A stretch of DNA of 64,000 nucleotides from Charina bottae (taxonomy: Eukaryota > Chordata > Lepidosauria > Squamata > Charinaidae): assembly GCA_023362775.1 (NCBI GenBank), contig JALMGJ010000025.1, positions 9,711,501 through 9,775,500 on the forward strand, given 5' to 3'. The position numbers were made by a program, and so were the translations under genes. The stretch's first letter is position 1. Each line of letters starts with the position of its first letter. Positions 1 to 9,079 of this stretch are shown in pieces. Below the pieces are notes generated by a model. That model was not told where the DNA came from and did not search any database. It saw only the letters and a program-made list of their open reading frames with translations.

Positions 1-111
1 TAGCTTGAATCATGTCAACTGGATTTCTATTTTCTCAGTGGAAACGTTTCGCTCCTTATCCAAGAAGCTTCTTCAGTCTGAGCAAAGTTTGTAAGGGAAT
101 CCTTAAATATG
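1..111 (-). repeat. PLE terminal repeat, left copy (inverted)
   Basis: Reverse complement of 2456-2566, with one G/T difference in the GAAACGTTT region. The match runs to base 1 and is cut by the window edge. On the right it ends after AAATATG at 111. PLE copies are often flanked by such LTR-like repeats in direct or inverted orientation. Confidence 0.9.
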
Positions 112-2391
112 AAAGAATAAGGCAAGTCCACTTCACCATTGATGCCCTGCAATACAATTTTGAAAACCTTCACCAGGAACTCACAGCCACCCTTCCTGAC
201 CCAGTCCTGGATAGAGTTATTCAGCTTAGCAATAAAGTACAGCTGGCCCAGCATCACAAGGCAAAGGAGAGGCAAACTAAGAAATTTGACATTCTTCTTT
301 CTCGCAGCAAGCAAAAACAAGGAACTGGAGAAACCGCTGGGAGGAACAACAACAACAAGACCACAGAGGACAAAAAGAACATGTGGGTGAAAAATCTCTC
401 AGACAGAGAACTCACCCAACCAGAGAGAGATGTCCTAGCCAAATGTCTTAATTTTGCCATCACTCCCAAGCAAGTTCCGGTTGTGGAGCTCATTACAGCC
501 ACAGAATCTGCCATCCACAACAACCACCTACCTTTTGAGGAAGCAGAACAACTCCGGCTTAAAATATCTGCAGCTCTGTCCAGTGCTCAACCTCCTCCCC
601 CCAACCTTACCGTCCAAGAGAGGAGAGCCCTGACAGCCCTCAGCAAAGATGAAACCATCACCATTTTACCTGCTGACAAAGGAAGATGTACAGTGGTTCT
701 AAACACTGCAGACTACCACAATAAAATTACCTCACTTTTGGAGGATCACCATACATATGAAAAACTGAAAAAGACCCCACCAGCAATTACAAGAAAAAGG
801 TAATAGACAGTTTGAAACAATTGGAACATGATGGCTCCATCGATAGGATTACCTACCACCGTCTGTATCCTGGAGAAGCCATCCCCTGCATTTACGGACT
901 CCCTAAGATCCACAAGGAAGGAACACCCCTTCGACCCATAGTCAACAGCATTAATTTGGTAACATACAACATTGCCAAACACCTCTCTACCATACTAGCA
1001 CCTCTGGTTGGACACTCTGAACACCACATCCATAATTCGGAGAAATTTGTTTCCAAAGCAAAGATAAACTGGATACAGATGAAACTATGGTCTCCTTCGA
1101 TGTGTCCTCCCTTTTCACCAGCATCCCCACCACTCATGCTCTATCCGCGGTCAGGAAGAGACTAGAAGAGGACAGCACCCTTGAAAGGAGAAACCATCTC
1201 AACCCAAACCAGATCTGCCATCTTCTGGACCTGTGTCTCAACACCACTTATTTCTCATACAGAGGTGACTTTTACAGACAAAAACACGGCTGTTCCATGG
1301 GTTCTCCTGTGTCACCCATTGTGGCCAATTTATACATGGAAGAAGTGGAGAAGAAAGCACTCAACACATTCCAGGGAAAAACGCCCACCCACTGGTTCAG
1401 GTATGTGGATGACACCTGGGTTAAAATCAAGGCCCAGGAAGTACAGGCCTTCATGGACCATATAAACACCATAGATGCCAACATTAGGTTCACCAGAGAA
1501 GACACCAAGGATGACAGACTGGCATTCCTAGACTGTGAAGTCCTCATTGGGACTGGTGGCAAGCTAGAAATAGGGATCTACAGGAAACCCACACACACAG
1601 ATCAATATCTGATGTTTGACTCCCACCATCCACTACAGCACAAACTAGGGGTCATCAGGACATTGTCACACAGAGCAGAAACCATCCCCACCTCCATGGA
1701 TTCCAAAAAGAATGAAAATCAGCACCTGAGAACAGCTCTGAAGGCCTGTGGATATCCAAATTGGGCCTTCACTAAATCTAAGTCTACCAGACCTAAAACA
1801 GCGACAGACAGGGCTGAGACTCAGAGTAAACGGAAGAACCTGGTCATTCCTTACATGGCTGGCGTGTCTGAAAAGATAAAAAGGATATTTGGCAAACACC
1901 ACATACCTGTATATTTCAAACCCACCAACACACTGAGACAGAGGCTTGTACACCCCAAAGATCAAACTCCAAAACACAAGAAAAGCAATGTAGTGTATGC
2001 AATCCAGTGCAGTGAGGAGTGCTCTGAGCTCTACATTGGAGAAACCAAACAACCTTTGTACAGGAGGATGGCCCAACACAGGAGGAGCAACACCACAGGA
2101 CCAGAGTCAGCAGTTTACCTTCATCTAAAGGAAAAAGGACACTCATTTGAGGACATTAATGTTCACATTTTAGACAGGGAAGATAAGTGGTTTGAAAGAG
2201 AGGTCAAGGAATCCATTTATGCCAACTTGGAAAATCCTTCTTTGAATAGAGGTGGGGGCCTCAGGCACAATCTTTCCCCTATTTTCCTTCCTGCTCTGTC
2301 TTCTGTGCCTAGGAAGATTAAGACCATTTCGCAGTCTCAACAACAGCAAGGTAATCTTAACGATCCTCCTTTGGATGATAAAGGGACTTAG
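12..2391 (+). pseudogene. PLE reverse transcriptase + GIY-YIG endonuclease, frameshifted
   Basis: Three consecutive frames carry one protein: 12-803, about 804-1085 and 1087-2391. The first part is basic and carries no clear catalytic motif. The middle has the RT fingers motif YGLPKIHKEGTPLRPIVNS. The last has the palm motif FDVSSLFTSIP, then GCSMGSPVSPIVANLYMEE, the catalytic WFRYVDDTW, FLDCEV and GIYRKPTHTDQ. These are followed near its residue 300 by a GIY-YIG nuclease (VVYAIQC, then LYIGET and the RRMAQHR helix). Frame breaks fall at about 803 (stop) and about 1080, inside the RT between the fingers and palm motifs. The YVDD and GIY/YIG residues are intact, so inactivation looks fairly recent. 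The start at 12 lies inside the terminal repeat and may not be the native one. Subclade not determined. Confidence 0.9.
43..76 (-). ncRNA. Hammerhead-ribozyme-like motif in PLE left repeat
   Basis: Read on the minus strand: CTGAAGA (fits CUGANGA), one A, a 7-bp stem (GCTTCTT/AAGGAGC, one G-U pair) closed by a GGAT loop, then GAAAC and the triplet GTT, a permitted NUH cleavage site. Stem III would be minimal (C-G). PLE-encoded type I hammerheads with tiny helix III have been described, so the family context fits. The extra nucleotide before stem II departs from the strict consensus. Activity is an inference. Confidence 0.55.
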
Positions 2392-2455
2392 AAATAACAT
2401 CTCAAAATAACCATGACCTAGCCTCAGGTGCAAGGTCACACAGCCACCCTAGAAA

Positions 2456-2566
2456 CATATTTAAGGATTCCCTTACAAACTTTGCTCAGACTGAAGAAGC
2501 TTCTTGGATAAGGAGCGAAACTTTTCCACTGAGAAAATAGAAATCCAGTTGACATGATTCAAGCTA
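2456..2566 (+). repeat. PLE terminal repeat, right copy
   Basis: Lies 64 bp downstream of the PLE stop codon and is 110/111 identical to the reverse complement of 1-111. The following bases up to about 2610 may be further terminal sequence whose partner would lie left of the window. Confidence 0.9.
2491..2524 (+). ncRNA. Hammerhead-ribozyme-like motif in PLE right repeat
   Basis: Same motif as at 43-76, on the plus strand: CTGAAGA, one A, a 7-bp stem II with loop GGAT, and GAAAC. The base after the core is T instead of G, which changes the triplet from GTT to TTT and removes the only likely helix III base pair. This copy is predicted weaker or inactive. Confidence 0.5.
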
Positions 2567-2668
2567 CAGACAATTCCACCTGGATGACTGAGAACCTTCA
2601 TCGTCAAGGGATACAGAAATAAAAATTGAAAAGAAACAATTTTTTACAAAGACATATCTGTTAAATAT

Positions 2669-2677
2669 GGTTTCTGC

Positions 2678-2738
<61 letters not shown>

Positions 2739-2770
2739 ATCACCTGCCTGCCTGCCTGCCTGCCTGCCTG
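2669..2770. repeat. Compound microsatellite (TATC)n then (TGCC)n
   Basis: About 17 TATC units (2669-2738) followed by about 6-7 TGCC units (2744-2770). It begins about 60 bp past the recognisable end of the PLE. Confidence 0.97.
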
Positions 2771-4596
2771 ATTTTTAAAAAACAGTTTGAACTCCAAACT
2801 TCTTTTAACATAGGACCAAATGGATTTTCATCCTGAAGAATGTTAGTGTTTGGCTGTTTCAGGTTCATTACCTTCATCATTGTAGTCATATTACATACTT
2901 CGTACAGTTAGGAAACAAATATTCTTCCATTAAATTAGGTACATTATCACAGCATTCAGCTCTTCTTGTCATGTTTTAATTAGATGGTATCTTGGTCATT
3001 TATAATATACTCCTACCTAACAGCTAATGTTTTCTTTGCATGTCTATAATGCTAATATTATTTTGTGGCAAGAAGTAAAAACTAAAGATTTTTACATTAC
3101 TAAATGCGCAGAACTATAACACATTTTTTCCACTGTGCTAACCATAGTGATTTACACATGTGAACTATTTTATATGAAATGTTTATATTAATTTTACTTT
3201 GTATTATATTATGGATAAAAATTGCTTCATTGTATCATACATAGTACAATAATAATTTGCAGTATGTAACACTATGAAGCTTTGTTAATAGTTTTTTAAT
3301 TTCAAGTCATATATTATGTACAAATGTAATCACTTTGTACCAATAAAGTGATTACTAATGAAAGTAGTAAGTAGAAATGTTTGGCAACATAGAAAACTTA
3401 AGGGATAAAATAAGCAATAATCATCTGTTTACTTTGGACAAAAGTATCCATTAAATTAACTACCTTCAGAAGAAAATACATTTGTGTTTGTGTGTGTTTA
3501 TTGAAGAGATAGATACCTCCTCAAATGGACTCTAAGAAGATACCATATGTATTTGAAATTAGCTTATTTCTCTGCGATCAAATGTGATAAGTATAAAAAA
3601 GTATAGTATAATTAATAATTTTAATTTATTATTAGCTGTCACTAATGTTGATGCTTGTATTACATAATTTTTGCAGACATTGTTCCCATTCAGATGCAGG
3701 TTAAATAAATCTAACTAACCCTCCATCATGATTTTAAGCCACAACTGCATTTGATCATTCATAGGAGAGTTTTCCCAGTGATTTATTTGTAGGTCTTTAT
3801 TCAAGAAGGAATAAACCCTAAGCCATTCTGTACACTTCAGCCTTCATTTTAGCTTTAACAGGCCAGTTAATTTTATTTCTTTTTTCTTAAAATTAAGACT
3901 TCAGGAGAGAATGTGAATGTGAAAGAAGATAGTTCCACAGTTACAATATGTTTTATGGAGCTGTGATACGTTGGAGTTATTATATTATATTATATTATCT
4001 TCTCTTCCATCAAGCATGTGTGCTCTACAGTTTTATAGTCCAGCTGTTGACCAACTACTACTTTTAGCTTGAATTAAATCTGCTAAGCCATGCATCAGCA
4101 AGATTGCCAAGTGCACTATTTGCTTCCTTCTGCTGCACAATCCAATCCCTATTTATTCTTCTGTTTTGAGTTCTTGGCTGTGTTATGGAGAAGTACTTAA
4201 AATGTGTGTCTTTCTGGTTCAGTAGTTATGATGTACTGTATGTCCAGTTTGATAGAACTTCATTGTAGCTTAAAAGTTCATGCCGTTTGAATGACTAGTC
4301 ACATTAAAACAGATTCTAGACATTTGACAGATTTGATTGAAGGCTTTCTGAATAAAAAAAGATAAAAATACATATGCATACAGTTTTTGAATGGAGTATG
4401 ATAGCTTAGTTCACACAGATACAAAAAAAGTGACAAAAGTTTAATGCAAAATCAAATGCCCTTCTCTCCAGCCTCTGTGGTTGAATTAATAAAAGGTAAT
4501 AATAATATAAAGGGGCTAGGATGCTTCTGGACCCCTGGTCAAATCTTTTTTTAGTGTTATTGATGCAGTTTTGTTTGTGCAGTCATTTTCTTAAAT
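2771..4596. other. AT-rich non-coding sequence
   Basis: No ORF of note, no recognisable repeat family and no splice-flanked exon seen. Contains a short TATTA run near 3980. Confidence 0.7.
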
Positions 4597-4660
4597 TATA
4601 CAGTATAAATATTGTAAGCCACCCATAGTCGGGCGGCCTCAAAATCCAATAACTTAAATT
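4597..4660 (+). repeat. Retroposon 3'-tail-like fragment
   Basis: Contains the pattern AAATATTGTAAGCC-ACCC, then GGGCGGCC, then A-rich sequence. This resembles the tail module seen in reverse orientation next to 6769 and at 20109. Short and diverged. Confidence 0.35.
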
Positions 4661-4834
4661 AATTTAGTTAAAGGCAATATAAGGCAATTCATAATCAAAA
4701 TCAAAGTTATATATTCAAATATTATACTGTACATGGAAATAAAAATAATAACTTCATTTGCATCTTTAAGTTATTTATATTTTCCTTATTTCATGTTTGG
4801 TAATGGATTTTTACCATTTAATATGTGAACTTCA

Positions 4835-4913
4835 ACCGCAAGAATTCCCCAGCCACCATGCTGGGAGTTGAAGTCCACACATCTTAAATTGGCCAAGTTT
4901 GAAAAACACTGCC
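4835..4913 (-). mobile_element. hAT-type MITE end fragment
   Basis: On the minus strand it starts GGCAGTGTTTTTCAAACTTGG, typical of hAT terminal inverted repeats (CAGNG...TTCAAA), then GGACTTCAACTCCCAGCATG and a partly palindromic stretch. No matching opposite end, so it is truncated. Confidence 0.55.
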
Positions 4914-5148
4914 CTAAAGTCTGGCAGTAGAATATGTGAACAGACTTATTAAAGAGTTATGGGAAAGTTGGGTAACATGACATACGCCTTTCTGTTTCAC
5001 CTGCTTTTAATTACTGTTCTTCTCTGTTATTTATTTCCATTGCTATTCACATGTTTTTAGGACATCCCTTCTAAAGGTACATGCTATTGTTCTTTCATTC
5101 TTTTTATTCTTTTTTATACACTGAAACTACAACTGAAAAGAAAACACA

Positions 5149-5163
5149 TTATTATTATTATTA

Positions 5164-5194
<31 letters not shown>

Positions 5195-5196
5195 TA
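5149..5196. repeat. (TTA)n, the TAA tail of a minus-strand R4/Dong-like LINE
   Basis: Near-perfect TTA/ATT triplets with one slip at 5160-5166. On the minus strand this is a (TAA)n run directly after the LINE 3' end. Dong-type elements are known for association with TAA repeats. Confidence 0.85.
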
Positions 5197-5527
5197 ACAA
5201 CCATGTGAAATCACAGCTGCCAGTTCTTTAGCTGCTGTTGTCCTTCATTTGCATGACGTTCTTCCCAAGAACCTAGGATGTCATAATGTATTGGCATAGT
5301 ATATGTGCGGATCCAAGCAGTGTGGCCTTTTGCAATTGACAGATGGAAATTTTGTCAATGCACAGATTTTCTAAGTGCTGTCCAAGGTTTTTTGGTATGG
5401 CACCCAGTGTGCTGGGACCACCACGGCTGGTTTATGCCATAATCTTTCAACTTCGATTTTCAGATCTTGATACTTTTGTGATCTTCTCCAATTCTTTGTC
5501 TTCTACTATCCCGTGGTATTGCCACAT
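5197..5527 (-). pseudogene. R4/Dong-like LINE 3' end, restriction-like endonuclease remnant
   Basis: Minus-strand translation in shifting frames gives VAIP..DSRVEDKELEKITK, VVVPVVLGALGAIPKNLGQ and ISICQLQKATLLGSAHIL. This is the same order of motifs as the plus-strand copy at 17290-17720. The family is a LINE group with a C-terminal PD-(D/E)xK restriction-like endonuclease rather than an APE endonuclease. The 5' side stops in an (ATC)n repeat at the VIDVA strand, and the 3' side runs into (TAA)n. Multiple frameshifts. It could instead belong to another R2-group clade. Confidence 0.7.

Positions 5528-5565
<38 letters not shown>
5528..5565. repeat. (GAT)n microsatellite
   Basis: About 12 GAT units. 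On the minus strand they read as ATC codons running into AAT-GTG-GCA-ATA-CCA, where the endonuclease of this LINE group would have an Ile-rich beta strand (IIDVAIP). The repeat may therefore have expanded from element codons. It creates a spurious poly-Asp ORF on the plus strand. Confidence 0.95.
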
Positions 5566-5602
5566 CATGGAAAACTAAAACAGCAGAATATACATGCACA
5601 TA

Positions 5603-5748
5603 GGTAAAGGCTCCTCCCGCACATTTGTGCAGTCGTGTCTAACTCTAGGGGATGGTGCTCATCTCCATTTATTAGCCGAAGAGCCAGCGTTGTCCGAAGA
5701 TGCTTCCATGGTCATGTGGCCGGCATGATGCACACGGAACTCTGTTAC
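5603..5748 (-). mobile_element. Sauria-type SINE, 5'-truncated
   Basis: Reverse complement of the 3' half of the SINE seen complete at 45014-45347: GGTAAAGG tail, CGCACATTTGTGCAGTCGTG, GAAGAGCCAGCGTTGTC, GGTCATGTGGCCGGCATGA. Lacks the tRNA-like head. Confidence 0.85.
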
Positions 5749-5756
5749 ATACATGC

Positions 5757-6066
5757 ACATACTCTTATGCAAACACACAAAAACTTTGAGTTAAATTGTT
5801 TTATTATCTACACTATCTCCTTCTCTTCCCTTTAAATTTTAAAATATAGTGAAGTGAGCTATTTCTAGGCAAAATTATGCCACGTTGCCAGACTTTTTTC
5901 AAATATTTTACATTTGCCAATTTCCTTAGTTCTCCTTTGAGTTCAGTAGTCTCATATATTATTCCTGTGACTGGAATTGTTCAATTACTGTGTGGCTTAT
6001 CATCTTTAAGCAAATGCCACAATTACGATAGTAAACTCTCTCCAACCTTTAGGCATGCTTTGTGCC
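5757..6066. other. Non-coding sequence
   Basis: Nothing recognisable. The ORF starting at 5877 owes its length to the following repeat. Confidence 0.6.
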
Positions 6067-6768
6067 TTATTTTATTTATTTTATTTTATTTTATTTTATT
6101 TTATTTTATTTTATTTTATTTTATTTTATTTATTTTATTTTATTATTTATTTTACTTTATTATTTTATTTTATTATTTTATTTTATTTTATTTTATTTAT
6201 TATTTTATTTTATTTTATTTTATTTATTATTTTATTATTTTATTTTATTTTATTTTATTTATTATTTTATTTTACTTTATTATTTTATTTTATTATTTTA
6301 TTTTATTTTATTTTATTTTATTTATTATTTTATTTATTTTATTTTATTTTATTTATTTTATTTTATTTTATTATTTTATTTTATTTTATTATTTTATTAT
6401 TTATTTTATTTTATTATATTATATTTTATTTATTTTATTTATTTTATTTTATTATTTTATTTTGTTTTGTTCTATTCTATTCTATTTATTTTATTTTATT
6501 TTATTTTATTTTATTTTATTTTATTTTATTTTATTTTATTTTATTTATTTTATTTTATTTATTTTATTATTTTATTTTATTTTTATTTTATTTATTTTAT
6601 TTATTATTTTATTTTATTTTATTTATTATTTTATTTTATTTTTTTATTTTATTTTATTTTATTTTATTTATTTTTATTTTTTTTATTTATTATTTTTTAT
6701 TTTATTATTTTATTTTATTTTATTGTTTTATTTTATTTTATTTTATTATTTATTTTATTTTTATTTTA
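6067..6768. repeat. Long (TTTTA)n / (ATTTT)n satellite-like tract
   Basis: About 700 bp of TTTTA pentamers with interspersed TTTA and TTATT variants and a small TTTTG/TTCTA patch near 6464-6487. The plus strand contains no stop codon in any frame because TTTTA repeats cannot form TAA, TAG or TGA. This explains three overlapping ORFs of 235-307 codons rich in Phe, Ile, Leu and Tyr. They are not genes. Confidence 0.98.
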
Positions 6769-6870
6769 ATCATATTTATAAAGCTGCCCATCTCACATAA
6801 AAGTGACTCTGGGTGGCATACAACACTTACTGGTGTCAGTAAGGGGCCTGTAGTAGTCTCTTGCCCACAG
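6769..6870 (-). repeat. Retroposon 3'-end fragment abutting the TTTTA tract
   Basis: On the minus strand: CCACCCAGAGTCACTTTTATG, GAGATGGGCAGC, TTTATAAATATG, then (TAAAA)n. It matches the layout at 20109-20180 (CCGCCCATCTCCCCC and GGGACTCT next to TTTA repeats). The pentamer tract therefore looks like the expanded A-rich tail of this insertion. Confidence 0.5.
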
Positions 6871-9079
6871 TGTAAAGACTATAAAATAACCTCACTGTAA
6901 GCACCCTTCTTGCCTTTGCACATAGGGTATTAATGTTATGGACTCTGCAATCATACTGATCCTGAAAACATCTTCCTGGCCTATTGTCCTATGACTAGCC
7001 CACCCCTAGATCTTCACCAAGTCTGATCTGTTCTGTGGCTTCCTGCTCCATTCCGGTACCAGAAAGATACTTTCCACAGGGATGAACAGTGACCCTGTAA
7101 TTTGTAATTTGTGCTTCTGTCATCAATACTAATCTCCATCTTACTATTGTCTGGCTTTCCATCCTTATTTTTCCTGAGGTGGTGGTTATTCTGGAGTCTT
7201 CACAGCCTTATGAGGCATTTTCTTTCATTGTGGTTGTTATAGCCCTACTGGACATGTCCTTTGATGAGGAGGATGGGGAGAAAGTGGAGTCGGGCACCTA
7301 GGAACAATAATTTTCGCATGAGTGTTTTCAGTAGTGCTGGAGCCAATGGCTCCACTCTGGTTGAGGCAAATTCAGCAAACCCCGAGGACACCTTGCCTGC
7401 ACCCACTGATAGCCACTCCAATTCTGAAGCCAGCTACCCAGTCCTACACAGTATGTGATAAAAACATTCAACAAAAGAGGGCAGAACTCCATAGATCGGA
7501 GAGACTTGCCAAGAAGCAAGCCTGCAGAAGAGCCAATGCTGAGGAGTTAAAGGTCTCAGCTTTGTATTGGGTGGAGGCTCAGTATGGCCAATTTATGGGC
7601 CTTACTCCCTGGGAGCAGACACTGAGAATAACTTTTCAAGCCTCAGCTCTGTCATGTTTACTTTGCTATGCTTTGAACTCTGGATTTCACTTCATTGTGT
7701 CTCTTGTCTTGGATTTGTCACTTGTTTATCAGATTCCTGGTCTCGACCTTAGCCAAGCCTTTGAGTGCATTACAGTTGCCATCTTTAGATATAGGTAAAA
7801 AGGACTCCTTTCTTCTTAAAGTTCTGTCTTAGCTTGCATATCACAGGACTGTGGCAGGCATCCAGCTTGCTAGCTTGTTGGCTGGCAGCCAGCAGTGCTG
7901 TCCTGAAAAATGGAAGGCAAATATCCCTTAAACTAAGCTGCTCATTGCGCCACACTCCCTTTACTTCTGCTTAAAAGGGAGATAGTAATAAGTGGAGCAT
8001 TCAATGCTATCTGCTTCTACTGAGTATCTTGAGCTTTATTTTATCAACATAGGAGGAGGAGAGAAGCTCAACTACTCTGCCTTCTTTACCCTGCTTTTAA
8101 GCTCACATGTTTTCTTAACTTGCTAGTTTACTTAACTCTTGTCTTGTTATTTTGGCTGTAAACCCAAATTGATGTCAGCCCTTTGAGGTAGTCCAAACAG
8201 GAAACCAGAACTATGAGTACTGGTACTACCTTTATTGTACGGTTACAGTAACAGAATCTTGCAAGTCTGAAAGCACGTCCCCCCTCCCATGCCTTTACTT
8301 TCCAGAGAACTAGGGAGGTTCCTTTCTAAGACACTTTCTCCACCCCCATCTCTCCTTTGGACCCAAATTTCATTTATCAAACTGTTGTCTAGGCTGTAGC
8401 TCTTCCTCCTGTCTCCCAAGGTTATTCTTACAGCCCATTATGCTTCTCCTATGGCCATTGCTGGTAAAGGGTTGGGAAAAAAATTCAGAAGCCACGCTTT
8501 CCCTACATCGTTTTAGTATGCAAATTTGAACATATTTTACTCCAAGGGCTGCCTTTAATAATGTAAAGGTTTTGTTTGTTTCTTTGCTTAATATGTCTCT
8601 CCATTATATACTAAAGACTTTGGAACCCTTTACATATTCTTAGAAATTGTAACAAAAACTTCAGCAACAATTCTGAAGAATAGAGGCCGGAGAAACAATA
8701 AGAATCTCAATATATATAATATCTATCTTTGGTTTACAAGGGAGACTTATGAAATAACCAAGTAATACCCACAGCCGCTTAGGGTTTATATAGACTATGA
8801 AAAAATGAAGATGAAAGCTGAGAAGATTATCTGTATATCAGAAGTGCTATCTAATAATTAACTATTGCACATTTATTGTGATAAAAATTATTATCTGGTA
8901 AAGCCCCATGTCAATTTCTACAACTTTCATTGGTAAAGATACCTTCCATACGAATATATGCCAGCATAATTCATTTTATTGTAAAAATCTAGAGATTATC
9001 TTCTTAACCACAGTTACCCAGATATGTTTTTTTCTTTACTGAAATTGTATATCATAAAAGCAATCTACAATGAGCTGCT
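6871..9079. other. Non-coding, possibly degraded LTR-element sequence
   Basis: Small ORFs at 7261-7458 and 7322-7798 overlap and show no family motif. On the minus strand 8170-8470 holds an AATAAA within GTACAATAAAGGTAG and has an LTR-like composition, but I find no TG...CA boundary, partner LTR or target duplication. Kept as unassigned. Confidence 0.35.

Larger units (their letters stand above)
1..2600 (+). mobile_element. Penelope-like retroelement (PLE), near complete, inactive
   Basis: PLEs are retroelements whose single protein joins a reverse transcriptase related to telomerase RT with a GIY-YIG endonuclease. Here the ORF remnant (12-2391) lies between two copies of one terminal sequence in inverted orientation: bases 1-111 are the reverse complement of 2456-2566 with a single mismatch. 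The left copy starts at the window edge, so the element probably extends further left. Beyond 2566 about 40 bp more look element-like, then a TATC microsatellite begins at 2669. The 3' limit is approximate. The coding part is broken by two frame changes, so this copy cannot move by itself. Confidence 0.9.

Noticed and set aside
5343..5603. 86-codon ORF with a poly-Asp run
   Set aside because: The Asp run is the GAT microsatellite. The rest is antisense to an R4/Dong-like remnant.
5877..6900. Three overlapping plus-strand ORFs of 235-307 codons rich in Phe, Ile, Leu, Tyr
   Set aside because: They arise because (TTTTA)n has no stop codon in any plus-strand frame. No gene.
7322..7798. 158-codon ORF
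   Set aside because: No domain, start context or splice signals recognised, and it overlaps another ORF of similar quality.
8170..8470. Possible solo LTR on the minus strand
   Set aside because: Only an AATAAA and general composition support it. No ends or target duplication.
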